NCBI RefSeq assembly: GCF_022654015.1
Contig: NZ_CP073063.1
Location: 2,232,001-2,296,000, forward strand
Direction of reading: 5' to 3'
Length of the DNA stretch: 64,000 bases
DNA from: Brevundimonas diminuta
GTDB taxonomy: Bacteria; Pseudomonadota; Alphaproteobacteria; Caulobacterales; Caulobacteraceae
Both the position numbers and the translations under genes were made by a program. Shown here piece after piece: positions 9,272 to 17,752 of the stretch. Numbering within the stretch: the stretch's first letter is position 1; each line of letters opens with the position of its first letter. The notes under the pieces were generated by a model. It did no database searches, was not told the DNA's origin, and worked only from the letters and a program-made list of their open reading frames with translations.

Positions 9272-11101
9272 ATGCAGGATGCACCGGTCACAGACTCGGC
9301 TCGAAAACCTTGGCGCTCCCGTTGGCTGGTAACGACAGTGTGCTGGTTCATGATCGCAGCCTTGGCGGCTTTCGGCGCAGGCGAGGTCGCTCGGCGTGAC
9401 GCTAAGATCGAACTGGCTCGGCAGACAGAGGCCGCCGCCGCCCTGCACGCGGCCGTGCTACGCAGCGAACTGGAGAAGCACCGCTCCCTACCGCTGGCGT
9501 TGGCGAGCGATCCCGACATCGCCGCCCTGCTGAGCGCCCCGCAGACTGCCAAAGGCGATGCTGTCAGCCTTAAACTAGAGACTTTGGCGCGTCAGACACG
9601 AGCGGCCGCCATCTATATCATCGACGCCAGCGGACGAACCCGCGCTGCCAGCAACTGGCGCCTGCCGACCAGTTTCGTCGGCGCCGACTATGGGTTTCGC
9701 CCCTATTTCATCAACGCCATGCGCCAGGGCCAGGCGGAATTCTTCGCCTTGGGCACCGTGTCCGGCCGACCCGGACTCTATCTGGCGCGGCGTGTTCACG
9801 GGTCGAGCGGCTCCGCCGTGGGCGTCGTCGTGGTCAAGGTCGAGTTCGCCGCTCTCGAGGCCGAATGGCGCGCGTCTGGTGAGCCGGCCTATGTTGTCGA
9901 CCCCGGCGGCGTCGTGCTGATCACCAGCGTGCCGGCATGGCGTTTCCGCACCACAGAAGCGCTGGACGAACGTCGGCGGAGGCTGACATTGACCGATCAG
10001 ACGCTTCAACCCGAGGCGTTGCGCCCCCTCCCCTTCGTAACGCCGCCCAACGATCGGCCGCGTCTGATCCAGGCTCCAGTCGACGGCCGCGAGCAGCGCT
10101 GGATGCATGCGGCGATCCCAACGGAAACGCCCGGCTGGACTCTGCACCTGCTGTCGCCGGATCGTGGATCCATTGGGACGGCCGTCGCAACCGCGCGGGC
10201 GCTTGCGGCCCTGATCGTCACCCTGCTGGCAGGCGTCATCGTCGTGCTCCTGCGTCGTCGCCATCAGGCCCTTGTCCGCGCCCGTGCCGAGGAAGAGGCG
10301 CGGCTGGAACTGGAGAGGCTGATCAACGAACGCACCCACGAGCTTCGTAACGCCAACGCCGCCCTAAATCGCCAGATCGAGGAACGCCGCCAAGCCGAGA
10401 CCGCACGCGAACTGTTGCGTGACGAGTTGGTTCAAGCCAGCAAACTCGCCGCACTGGGGCAGATCGTCGCCAGCGTGGCGCACGAGATCAATCAACCGGT
10501 CGCCGCCATCCAGACCCAGGCAGAGACCGCCGGCGTTTTGCTTGACCGCGACGATCCCGCCAAGGCGCGAGGGGCGCTGATGCGGATCAGCGACCTGACC
10601 CAGCGCATCGGCGCCATCACCGAAGGCCTGAGGGTCTTTTCTAGAAAGTCAGATCCCAAACTCGGCATCGTCCGTCTGGAGGACGCGATCCACGGCGCTC
10701 TGCTGTTAACGCGCGGCCGATTGGACGAGGGCGGCGTCGAACTGATCCGCGAAGGCGACGCAGACGTCACAGTACGCGCCGATCGCTTTCGTCTGGAACA
10801 GGTGATCGTCAATCTGGTCAAGAACGCCTCAGAAGCGCTGGAAGGCTGCGATCGGCCACGACTAACGCTGAAGGTCTCGCGCGATAAGGACCGTGTTCGA
10901 TTGAGCATTACCGACAATGGTCCAGGCGTCCCGCCCGCTGTGCGCGCCCAACTGTTCACGCCCTTTGTCACCACACGCGCAAATGGGCTCGGCCTGGGTC
11001 TGGTCATCTGTCGAGATCTGATCGCCGGGTTCGGTGGCGAGCTCGACTTGGTCGACGAGGACATCGGAGCGACCTTTGTCGCCACGTTGAGGATCGCATG
11101 A
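9272..11101 (+). CDS. dctB: C4-dicarboxylate sensor histidine kinase DctB
   Basis: This is a membrane sensor kinase of 609 residues. A helix near residues 20-40 is followed by a large periplasmic region with the PDC/Cache-type sequence IYIIDASGRTRAASNWRLP. A second helix (ALAALIVTLLAGVIVVLL) is followed by a charged coiled-coil linker, the phosphoacceptor motif SVAHEINQPVAAI, and an ATPase domain with N, G1 and G2 boxes (NLVKNASEAL, DNGPGVP, GLGLGL). This is the classic DctB architecture. The start was set at ATG 9272 because upstream codons (open to 9158) encode no family-like sequence, but the ribosome-binding site is weak. Its stop overlaps dctD by four bases. Confidence 0.9.
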   Translation: MQDAPVTDSARKPWRSRWLVTTVCWFMIAALAAFGAGEVARRDAKIELARQTEAAAALHAAVLRSELEKHRSLPLALASDPDIAALLSAPQTAKGDAVSLKLETLARQTRAAAIYIIDASGRTRAASNWRLPTSFVGADYGFRPYFINAMRQGQAEFFALGTVSGRPGLYLARRVHGSSGSAVGVVVVKVEFAALEAEWRASGEPAYVVDPGGVVLITSVPAWRFRTTEALDERRRRLTLTDQTLQPEALRPLPFVTPPNDRPRLIQAPVDGREQRWMHAAIPTETPGWTLHLLSPDRGSIGTAVATARALAALIVTLLAGVIVVLLRRRHQALVRARAEEEARLELERLINERTHELRNANAALNRQIEERRQAETARELLRDELVQASKLAALGQIVASVAHEINQPVAAIQTQAETAGVLLDRDDPAKARGALMRISDLTQRIGAITEGLRVFSRKSDPKLGIVRLEDAIHGALLLTRGRLDEGGVELIREGDADVTVRADRFRLEQVIVNLVKNASEALEGCDRPRLTLKVSRDKDRVRLSITDNGPGVPPAVRAQLFTPFVTTRANGLGLGLVICRDLIAGFGGELDLVDEDIGATFVATLRIA

Positions 11102-12432
11102 TGGAGTTTGCCCGCCCCACTGCCGTCGCCCTGATCGAGGATGACGCCGATTTCCGCCATGCCTTGGTCGAGCGCCTGATCCTAGAAGGTTATGACGTTC
11201 GCGCTTTCTCAGGGGCGGAACCCGCGCTGAGAGCGATCGACGCCGATTTTCCGGGCGTCGTGATCACCGACCTGCGGATGCCTGGCCTTGATGGCCGTCA
11301 GTTGCTCAGCCGCCTGCAAGCGTTGGACGCCGCCCTGCCGATCATCATGATCACTGGCCATGGCGACATCACCGACGCCGTCGCAGCGATGAAGGACGGC
11401 GTCTACGACTTCGTCGCTAAGCCTTTTCCGTTTGAGCGCCTTCAAGACAGCTTGAACCGCGCTCTGGAAAAACGCGGTCTGGTCCTGGAAAACCGTCGCT
11501 TGCTGGCGATGGCCTCGGACAGCGGACAGGAGTTGCCCCTGGCCGGATCGTCTCGCGCCATCACCGCCCTCCGCGCCACCATCGCTCAGATCGCCGACGC
11601 CCGAATGGACGTGCTGATCGAAGGCGAAACCGGCACAGGAAAGGAGGCCGTTGCGCGCGCCCTGCACAACGGCGGCCGGCGACGATTGGCGCCGTTCGTC
11701 GCCGTCAACTCCGGTGCCCTGCCTGACGGGCTGATCGAGAGCGAACTGTTCGGACACGAACTCGGCGCCTTCGCCGGAGCCTTGCGCCGCCGGGTCGGGC
11801 ACGTCGAACGCGCCCACAACGGCTCATTGTTTCTGGACGAGGTCGAGAGCATGCCTCTGGCCGTTCAGGTCAAGATTTTGCGTGTCCTGGAAGAACGCGA
11901 GGTCCATCCCATCGGTGCCAACGAGCCCCGCGCCTTAGATTTGCGTGTACTGGCCTCGTCAAAGATCGATCTGGGCGAGGCCGCGCGCGGGGGCGCCTTT
12001 CGCGAAGACCTCTATTACCGTTTGAACGTGGTGAGACTCCGCGTACCGCCCCTGCGCGAACGGCGAGAAGACATTCCCCTGCTGTTCGCCCACTTCCTGC
12101 GTCGCGCGGCGGACCGCCACGGCGTCGATATTCCCTCTATAAGCGACAGCGTAAGACGCCTGCTGGTCGAGGCCGACTGGCCCGGCAATATCCGCGAACT
12201 GGCGCATTTTGCGGAACGCGTCGCCTTGTCACTCGATGACAACACCCGCGCGCCCGATCACGGCCTAAGTCTTCCCGACCGCGTCAACAGGTTCGAAGGC
12301 GAACTGCTGCGCGACGCGCTCCAGTCCCATCGTGGGGACATATCCGCAGTGCTGGCCGAAATGCAGGTTCCGAGGAAGACGCTGTACGACAAGCTGCAGC
12401 GGCATGGCCTAAAGCCCGCCGATTTCCGCTGA
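11098..12432 (+). CDS. dctD: C4-dicarboxylate response regulator DctD (sigma-54 activator family)
   Basis: This 444-residue transcription activator has a receiver domain (phosphoacceptor Asp58 in VITDLRMPGLDG, Lys109), a AAA+ domain with Walker A GETGTGKE (176-183) and a Fis-type helix-turn-helix at the end (RKTLYDKLQRHGL). It should be phosphorylated by DctB and activate dctA from a sigma-54 promoter. The sigma-54 contact loop, normally GAFTGA, reads GAFAGA here (residues 223-228, bases 11764-11781). Replacing that threonine usually cripples NtrC-type activators, so the mode of activation may differ. ATGA overlap with dctB shows translational coupling. Confidence 0.9.
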   Translation: MMEFARPTAVALIEDDADFRHALVERLILEGYDVRAFSGAEPALRAIDADFPGVVITDLRMPGLDGRQLLSRLQALDAALPIIMITGHGDITDAVAAMKDGVYDFVAKPFPFERLQDSLNRALEKRGLVLENRRLLAMASDSGQELPLAGSSRAITALRATIAQIADARMDVLIEGETGTGKEAVARALHNGGRRRLAPFVAVNSGALPDGLIESELFGHELGAFAGALRRRVGHVERAHNGSLFLDEVESMPLAVQVKILRVLEEREVHPIGANEPRALDLRVLASSKIDLGEAARGGAFREDLYYRLNVVRLRVPPLRERREDIPLLFAHFLRRAADRHGVDIPSISDSVRRLLVEADWPGNIRELAHFAERVALSLDDNTRAPDHGLSLPDRVNRFEGELLRDALQSHRGDISAVLAEMQVPRKTLYDKLQRHGLKPADFR

Positions 12433-12452
12433 GAACGCCCCACCATCCTGGA

Positions 12453-13202
12453 TCAAAGCGGTCGAGTCTCCTCGTTTTTTCGCCGAGCGGAAGAAATCTC
12501 GCTGCCTGCCCATCGGTCCCACATCTGGAAATACAGGCCGTAATTGCCGTTGAAGCGTTTGTGGTGCGCGTCGTGGTGGGTGGCGGTGATTATCCAGCGC
12601 AGGGGCGCGCGTTTCAGCCAGGACGCGGGCCAGACTTCTCGGCCGGCGTGGTTCAGCACGGCGGTGGCGGTCATCAGGGTCAGCAGCGCCAGCGCCACGC
12701 CCCAGTGAATCGGGATGAAGAGGGTCAGGGCCGGCAGGAACCAGGCCGTGGCGATCGCCTCGGCCGGATCGAAGGCGAAGGAGGCGAAGGCGCTGGGGTC
12801 GCGCGACCGATGATGTTCGGCGTGGGCCCAGGGGAAGATGCGCGGGTGATGCAGCCCGCGGTGGATCCAATAGTAGAAGGCGTCGTGGGCCAGCATGTAG
12901 ACGATGAAACTGACGGGCAGCCACCACAGCGGCCAAGCATGGATATTGTCGTAGATCGCCGTCCCGCCGCGCTTCCAGAGTTCGATGACGAGTGCGGCCG
13001 GCAGGGCGTAGATCGGGCAGGCGATCAGGGACGCAATGACTTCGGCGCGGATGCGTTTCGCCGCCGGCGGCCTGTGATTCAGCTGACACCCCCGTCCCGC
13101 TCCGCCCCATAGCAAGCCATGGGTCACGACACCGACCAGCAGATAGCGCACGCCGATGATCAGGCTGAGTGCAAGGGTGGTGACGAACAGGTCCTTCAAC
13201 AT
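12453..13202 (-). CDS. crtG: Fatty acid hydroxylase/sterol desaturase family protein, candidate carotenoid 2,2'-beta-hydroxylase CrtG
   Basis: This is a 249-residue di-iron membrane hydroxylase. The histidine boxes are HDAFYYWIHRGLHH, HAEHH, a single NH and HHDAHH followed by NYGLYFQMWDR, separated by hydrophobic segments; this is the fatty acid hydroxylase superfamily. From memory, Brevundimonas carotenoid clusters carry crtG, a hydroxylase acting at carbon 2 of beta-ionone rings, next to crtZ. The gene lies 74 bases from crtZ, divergently, at the edge of the cluster. Family membership is secure. The CrtG assignment rests on position, and a sterol- or fatty-acid-specific enzyme is the alternative. 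Confidence 0.6.
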   Translation of the reverse strand: MLKDLFVTTLALSLIIGVRYLLVGVVTHGLLWGGAGRGCQLNHRPPAAKRIRAEVIASLIACPIYALPAALVIELWKRGGTAIYDNIHAWPLWWLPVSFIVYMLAHDAFYYWIHRGLHHPRIFPWAHAEHHRSRDPSAFASFAFDPAEAIATAWFLPALTLFIPIHWGVALALLTLMTATAVLNHAGREVWPASWLKRAPLRWIITATHHDAHHKRFNGNYGLYFQMWDRWAGSEISSARRKNEETRPL

Positions 13203-13276
13203 GGGCGCACAGACGGCGAAACGTCGCGCCGGGTCAAGTCGTGACGCGCGGTCCCCAAAGCGCCTATGATGCGGTC

Positions 13277-13762
13277 ATGTCTTGGCCGACGATGATCCTG
13301 CTGTTCCTCGCCACCTTCCTGGGGATGGAGGTCTTCGCCTGGGCGATGCATCGCTATGTCATGCACGGCCTTCTGTGGACCTGGCACCGCAGCCATCATG
13401 AGCCGCACGACGACGTGCTGGAAAAGAACGACCTGTTCGCGGTGGTGTTCGCCGCCCCGGCCATCATCCTCGTCGCCTTGGGTCTGCATCTGTGGCCTTG
13501 GTTGCTGCCGATCGGCCTGGGTGTCACAGCCTATGGACTGATCTATTTCTTCTTCCACGACGGGCTGGTGCATCGCCGGTTCCCGACGGGGATTGCGGGG
13601 CGATCGGGGTTCTGGACGCGGCGGATTCAGGCCCACCGGCTGCATCACGCGGTGCGGACGCGCGAGGGCTGCGTATCGTTCGGTTTTCTCTGGGTGCGCT
13701 CGGCGCGGGCGCTGAAGGCCGAACTGTCTCAGAAACGCGGCGCTTCCAGCAACGGCGCCTGA
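13277..13762 (+). CDS. crtZ: Beta-carotene 3-hydroxylase CrtZ
   Basis: This is a 161-residue membrane di-iron hydroxylase that adds 3-hydroxyl groups to beta-ionone rings, converting beta-carotene to zeaxanthin and canthaxanthin to astaxanthin. The histidine motifs HRYVMHG, HRSHHEPH, FFHDGLVHRR and HRLHHAV are the CrtZ set in the correct order. The ATG at 13277 gives the usual N-terminus with a hydrophobic helix; the open frame extends 12 codons further without family-like sequence. The last 34 bases overlap the 3' end of the convergent idi gene. With CrtW in the same cluster the expected product is astaxanthin. Confidence 0.93.
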   Translation: MSWPTMILLFLATFLGMEVFAWAMHRYVMHGLLWTWHRSHHEPHDDVLEKNDLFAVVFAAPAIILVALGLHLWPWLLPIGLGVTAYGLIYFFFHDGLVHRRFPTGIAGRSGFWTRRIQAHRLHHAVRTREGCVSFGFLWVRSARALKAELSQKRGASSNGA

Positions 13763-14772
13763 GCCAGGGCGGTAAGGTCCGCCGACCCGGTGCAGAAACA
13801 GGCCAGTCTCAGCTGAGCGGCCATCAAGTCCAGATGATCGACCACCGCCTCGGTCGAGGTCAGCGCCGCTTCGAGCACGCCCGCCGCCTGGCCGACCAGA
13901 CAGGCGCCCAGCCGGATCGCACGCGCCGCATCAAGCCCGTCGCGGATGCCGCCCGATCCGATCAGATCCAGTTCCGGCGCGGCTTGGGCGCAGTCTGCCA
14001 GGCTGCGGGCCGTCGGTACGCCCCAGCCGGCGAAGGGCGCGGCCAGCGCTTCCGCCCGACCGCCCGTCGCTCGTGCGCCTTCGATCAGGCCCCAGTTGGT
14101 GCCGCCCGCCCCGGCCACGTCCAGCGCGGCGACGCCCATATCCGCCAAACGGCGCGCCACCGCGCCCGACAGGCCGGCGCCGGTCTCCTTGACGATCAGA
14201 CGAGCCGGGAAGGCCTCCGCGACCCGTTCGATGCCTCGCGCCACGCCACGCCAGTCGCGATCGCCCTCGGGCTGAACGCCTTCTTGCAACGGATTGAGAT
14301 GCAGGATCAGGGCGTCGGCGCCGATCATTTCCATGGCCCGCCGCGCCTCGTCAACGCCATAACCCAGGGCGAACTGCACGGCGCCCAGGTTGGCCAGGAT
14401 CATCGCATCGGGGGCCCGGCGACGCAGATCCAGCCCCAGGCCCAAACCGCCCTTCGTCTCCAGCGCCACGCGCTGCGAGCCAACCGCCAGAACGACGCCT
14501 AACGCCTGGGCGGCCTCGGCCAGCCGTGCATTGATCGCCTCGGCCCGCGACGGCCCGCCGGTCATCGAACTGATCAGGAACGGCAAGGCGACCCGGCGCC
14601 CTAGAAAGCGCGTGGCCAGATCGATCGCGTCGTGATCGATATCCGGCAGGGCGTCGTGAACAAAACGGATGGCGTCCAGACCCGATGTCGTCTGGCTGAC
14701 GCCTCGCCCGGCCCGCACGTGGTCGATGTGTTCGTCCTTGCGCCGGATCAAGGCATCGGCGTCGGTGGACAT
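13729..14772 (-). CDS. fni: Isopentenyl-diphosphate delta-isomerase, type 2 (FMN-dependent)
   Basis: This 347-residue soluble enzyme interconverts isopentenyl and dimethylallyl diphosphate, balancing the substrates of CrtE. The N-terminal region RRKDEHIDH is the type 2 signature. FLISSMTGG, the KETGAGLS stretch and a glycine-rich IGSGGIRDG phosphate/FMN-binding segment complete a TIM-barrel flavoprotein. The start at 14772 follows AGGAG and removes 98 unrelated upstream codons. The gene diverges from crtE across a 109-base gap holding a clear inverted repeat, so the two are probably co-regulated. The gene is often called idi in carotenoid clusters. Its 3' end overlaps crtZ by 34 bases. Confidence 0.92.
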   Translation of the reverse strand: MSTDADALIRRKDEHIDHVRAGRGVSQTTSGLDAIRFVHDALPDIDHDAIDLATRFLGRRVALPFLISSMTGGPSRAEAINARLAEAAQALGVVLAVGSQRVALETKGGLGLGLDLRRRAPDAMILANLGAVQFALGYGVDEARRAMEMIGADALILHLNPLQEGVQPEGDRDWRGVARGIERVAEAFPARLIVKETGAGLSGAVARRLADMGVAALDVAGAGGTNWGLIEGARATGGRAEALAAPFAGWGVPTARSLADCAQAAPELDLIGSGGIRDGLDAARAIRLGACLVGQAAGVLEAALTSTEAVVDHLDLMAAQLRLACFCTGSADLTALAQAPLLEAPRF

Positions 14773-14810
14773 CGCAAACGGCTCCTGGCGGGTTGCATCC
14801 GACGCAGTCG

Positions 14811-14828
14811 TGATGCCGTATGGCATCA
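14811..14828. promoter_or_regulatory. Perfect inverted repeat in the idi-crtE divergent promoter region
   Basis: TGATGCC (14811-14817) and GGCATCA (14822-14828) form 7-base arms around a GTAT spacer, midway between the idi start (14772) and the crtE start (14882). The size and spacing fit a dimeric repressor or activator operator. No regulator gene lies in the cluster, so the binding protein is unknown. Confidence 0.5.
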
Positions 14829-14881
14829 TAAGGGTTCGGCGCGTGGTCGCAACGCGACGTCGGCGACAATGGGAGATCTGT

Positions 14882-15778
14882 ATGGCCATCGTCGGCATCC
14901 GGCGCCAACCGCATCTGGCGGGCGCATCCTGCGACCCCGACGATCTGCGTCTGCAGGTCCAGGCGCGTCTGGCCGAGGTCGCCCCGGCGCATGACGGCCT
15001 GTTGTCGACGGCGGCCCGCGAGGCCTTGCTGGGACAGGGAAAACGCTTCCGGCCGGTGCTGGCCATGCTGGCAGCGGCGCATGTCGGCGGCGAGCCGGAA
15101 GACGCCTTGGACTACGCCTGCGCGCTGGAAATGGTCCATGCCGCGTCGCTGGTTCTGGACGATCTGCCGTGCATGGACGACGCCTCCCTGCGTCGCGGCC
15201 AGCCGACCCTGCACCGTCGCCACGGCGAGGATACGGCGGTTCTGGCGGCCGTGGCTCTGTTGAACCAGGCCACGCGTCTGGTGCTGCGGACTCCGGCGCC
15301 GGCGGAAACGCGTCTGGCGGCCCTGGACCTTTTGACGCAGGCGATCGGCTTCGATGGTCTGTCCGAGGGTCAGATGCGCGATCTGCGCGACGACGCAAGG
15401 GATCGCGACGAAACCGCCCTGCGCCAGATCAACGATCTGAAAACCGGCGCCCTGGTCGTCGCCACCGTGCGCGGCGGCGGTCTGCTCGGCGGCGGCGACG
15501 TGCAGGATCTGGCGCGGCTGTCGATTTTCGGCGAGGCGATCGGCTTTGCCTTCCAGCTTTGCGACGATCTGCTGGATGTCTGTTCAACCGTCGATGCGGT
15601 CGGCAAGGACGTGGGTCAGGACGACGACACCACCACCTTCGTTGATCTGTGGGGCGAATGCCGGACTCGCGCGGCGGTGCGGCAATCCTTGGCCAAGGCG
15701 GTCGAGGCGGTCGGCCATGACAGTCCCTTGGCCCTCTACGTCCTGGACCTATTCCAGCAGGCCGAACTTGGGGTCTGA
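14882..15778 (+). CDS. crtE: Geranylgeranyl diphosphate synthase CrtE
   Basis: This is a 298-residue trans-prenyltransferase that makes the C20 precursor of carotenoids from isopentenyl and dimethylallyl diphosphates. The first aspartate-rich motif is DDLPCMDD (residues 93-100) and the second is DDLLD (228-232); GQGKRFRP is the conserved N-terminal substrate-binding stretch. The two-residue insert in the first motif and the overall length match bacterial type II GGPP synthases; farnesyl diphosphate synthase is the close alternative, excluded mainly by context. GGGAG at 14871-14875 supports ATG 14882. Its 3' end overlaps the ABC ATPase gene by 11 bases, so the transporter pair is in the crtE transcript. 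Confidence 0.93.
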   Translation: MAIVGIRRQPHLAGASCDPDDLRLQVQARLAEVAPAHDGLLSTAAREALLGQGKRFRPVLAMLAAAHVGGEPEDALDYACALEMVHAASLVLDDLPCMDDASLRRGQPTLHRRHGEDTAVLAAVALLNQATRLVLRTPAPAETRLAALDLLTQAIGFDGLSEGQMRDLRDDARDRDETALRQINDLKTGALVVATVRGGGLLGGGDVQDLARLSIFGEAIGFAFQLCDDLLDVCSTVDAVGKDVGQDDDTTTFVDLWGECRTRAAVRQSLAKAVEAVGHDSPLALYVLDLFQQAELGV

Positions 15779-16685
15779 CGTCGCGCCGGCCCTGTCGCTG
15801 AGCGGGATCGATGCGGGCTACGACGGCCGATCCGTGCTGACCGACTTCAGCCTGAGCATCGCTGCGGGTGAGGTCTATGCCCTGCTCGGGGCGAATGGTG
15901 CGGGCAAGTCCACGGTGGCGCGTGTCGCCTCGGGTCTGCTGCCCGCGCGGCGCGGGCGTGTCGTCCTGGGCGAAGGCGGCGGACCACGCGGGCGCATCGG
16001 GCTGGCGCCGCAGGACAGCGCCCTTTTCCCAGCCCTGTCGCCACGCGAGAACGTCGATGTCACGGCGCGCCTGTGCGGCGTACCCAAGCGGGATCGCGGC
16101 GCGGCGGTGAACCGCGCGCTCGACCTGACCGGGTGCGGCCCGCGCGCGGACCAGCCGGTGCGCACCCTGTCCGGCGGCTGGAAACGGCGCGCCAACCTCA
16201 GCGCCGCCCTGGTCGGGCGCCCGCGGCTGCTGATCGCCGACGAACCGACGGAAGGGGTGGATGCGGCGACCCGCGGCGTCCTGTCCGTTGCCCTGCGCGA
16301 AACCGCAAAGGCCGGCGCCGGCTGCCTTCTGATCAGTCACGACGCCGTCTTCGTCGCCGATACGGCCGACCGGATCGGTGTCCTGGCGCAGGGACGACTT
16401 CTGGCGGAAGGCGCGCCGAACGCCCTACTTCATCGCGCCTTCGGCTCAGCCCGGCTGCTCAGCATTCGCCTGACCCGACCGGCGTCGGACCCTGCTGCCC
16501 AATGGTTCGCCCAGGCGGGGCTGACCGCGTCCGAAGACGGGCTGGAGTGGCGTCGGCTCTGCGAGGACGCGTTGGCCATCGCCCAGATGCTGGCCGCCGT
16601 CGTCGATGGCGAGGATGGCGAGGTCGCCGTGCGCCGCCCCGGCCTGGACGATCTGGTCGCACAGCTGTCGCAGGCTCCGTCATGA
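15768..16685 (+). CDS. ABC transporter ATP-binding protein in the carotenoid cluster
   Basis: This 305-residue cytoplasmic ATPase has Walker A (GANGAGKST), a Q-loop region (APQDSALFP), the signature LSGGWKRRANL and Walker B (LLIADEPTEGVD). It belongs to the drug/lipid exporter type (NodI/DrrA/CcmA-like). No in-frame ATG exists near the domain start. The TTG at 15768, overlapping the end of crtE, is the likeliest start, preceded by a weak CAGG. The stop overlaps the permease start as ATGA. The pair is transcribed with crtE, so it may export or flip an isoprenoid product, but nothing in the sequence names the substrate. The signature helix with WKRR replacing the usual QRQR is a minor variation. 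Confidence 0.8.
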   Translation: MGSDVAPALSLSGIDAGYDGRSVLTDFSLSIAAGEVYALLGANGAGKSTVARVASGLLPARRGRVVLGEGGGPRGRIGLAPQDSALFPALSPRENVDVTARLCGVPKRDRGAAVNRALDLTGCGPRADQPVRTLSGGWKRRANLSAALVGRPRLLIADEPTEGVDAATRGVLSVALRETAKAGAGCLLISHDAVFVADTADRIGVLAQGRLLAEGAPNALLHRAFGSARLLSIRLTRPASDPAAQWFAQAGLTASEDGLEWRRLCEDALAIAQMLAAVVDGEDGEVAVRRPGLDDLVAQLSQAPS

Positions 16686-17749
16686 TGGCGGTGGCGGCCG
16701 CCTGGGCGAGAGGGTTTTGGCGCGACCGGGCAGGCGTGATCCTGACCCTGCTGCTGCCGCCCCTGGTCTATCTTTTGTTCGCGGCGATCTTCGGCGCGGG
16801 CGCGCGGGGCGACATAGACACCACCGTCGTCCTGCATGACGCGTCGCGCACGCCCGCGACGGCGGCGGTCCGCGAGGCGGTGTCGAAGGACATGGGCGCG
16901 CGTCTTCGCGTCGCCGAAGATCGCGAGGCCTTCGACCGCGCCGTCATCGACGGTCGCGCCGACGCGGGCATACTGATCCGTCCCTCGACGCAGGGACCGC
17001 CAAAACTGGTGATCGTTTCCGCCGCCGGCCGGGACGTGGCGGCATCGGCGCTTCAGGCGCGGCTGGAGCCGATGGCCGCCGCGCTGTCGGGTCAGGTCGC
17101 ACGACCCGCACCGCGCGTTCAGACGCTGCAGATCGGTCCCCAGGGTGATGTGCAGGCGACCTATTATGCGGGCGCGGTCAGCGTCATGTTCGTCTTCTTC
17201 GCCGCCATGCACGGGGCCATGGGCGGGCTGGACGAGCGGCGATCCGGTCTTCAGTCACGTTTGGCCCTGGCGCGCGGCGGCCTTGCGCCCATCCTGGCTG
17301 GACGCGCCGTCTGGCTGACGGCGGTGGGCGTGATGCAGTCGGCGACGGTCTTCGTCGCGGCCTGGGTCAAGCTGCCCGCCCTGGAGCCCTGGCAGATGGC
17401 GGCGGCGGCGGTCACCGCGTTAGCGGTCGGTTTCTGCGCCGCCGGCCTGGCCCTGGCCCTGACGTCGGCATGTCGGTCGCGCGAACAGGCTCAGCCGCTG
17501 ACGACCTTCGTGGTCCTGTTGCTGGCCGCTCTTGGCGGATCGATGGCGCCGCGCTTTTTGATGCCCGAGGCCTTCCGCGACCTCGGCTGGATCACGCCCC
17601 ACGCCTGGGCCATCGAGGCCTATCAGGCCGTGATCTGGCGCGGTGAGTTCACCTCGACCGTCATCGCCGCCTGGGCGGTCATGGCCGGTCTGGGCGCAGG
17701 GGGCCTTGCGGTCGCCCTGATGTTGGAGAGGCGGCGCGCGGCTCGCTGA
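16682..17749 (+). CDS. ABC-2 type transporter permease
   Basis: This is a 355-residue membrane protein. One N-terminal helix (VILTLLLPPLVYLLFAAIF) is followed by an extracytoplasmic domain of about 150 residues and then five or more helices, including a region reading ITPHAWAIEAYQAVIW. This matches the ABC-2 exporter permease layout (YhhJ/DrrB-like). It is translationally coupled to the ATPase gene just upstream and together they form a one-ATPase, one-permease exporter. It converges with crtB, leaving only three bases between the stop codons. The extracytoplasmic domain suggests release of a substrate toward the periplasm. Confidence 0.8.
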   Translation: MMAVAAAWARGFWRDRAGVILTLLLPPLVYLLFAAIFGAGARGDIDTTVVLHDASRTPATAAVREAVSKDMGARLRVAEDREAFDRAVIDGRADAGILIRPSTQGPPKLVIVSAAGRDVAASALQARLEPMAAALSGQVARPAPRVQTLQIGPQGDVQATYYAGAVSVMFVFFAAMHGAMGGLDERRSGLQSRLALARGGLAPILAGRAVWLTAVGVMQSATVFVAAWVKLPALEPWQMAAAAVTALAVGFCAAGLALALTSACRSREQAQPLTTFVVLLLAALGGSMAPRFLMPEAFRDLGWITPHAWAIEAYQAVIWRGEFTSTVIAAWAVMAGLGAGGLAVALMLERRRAAR

Positions 17750-17752
17750 TCA

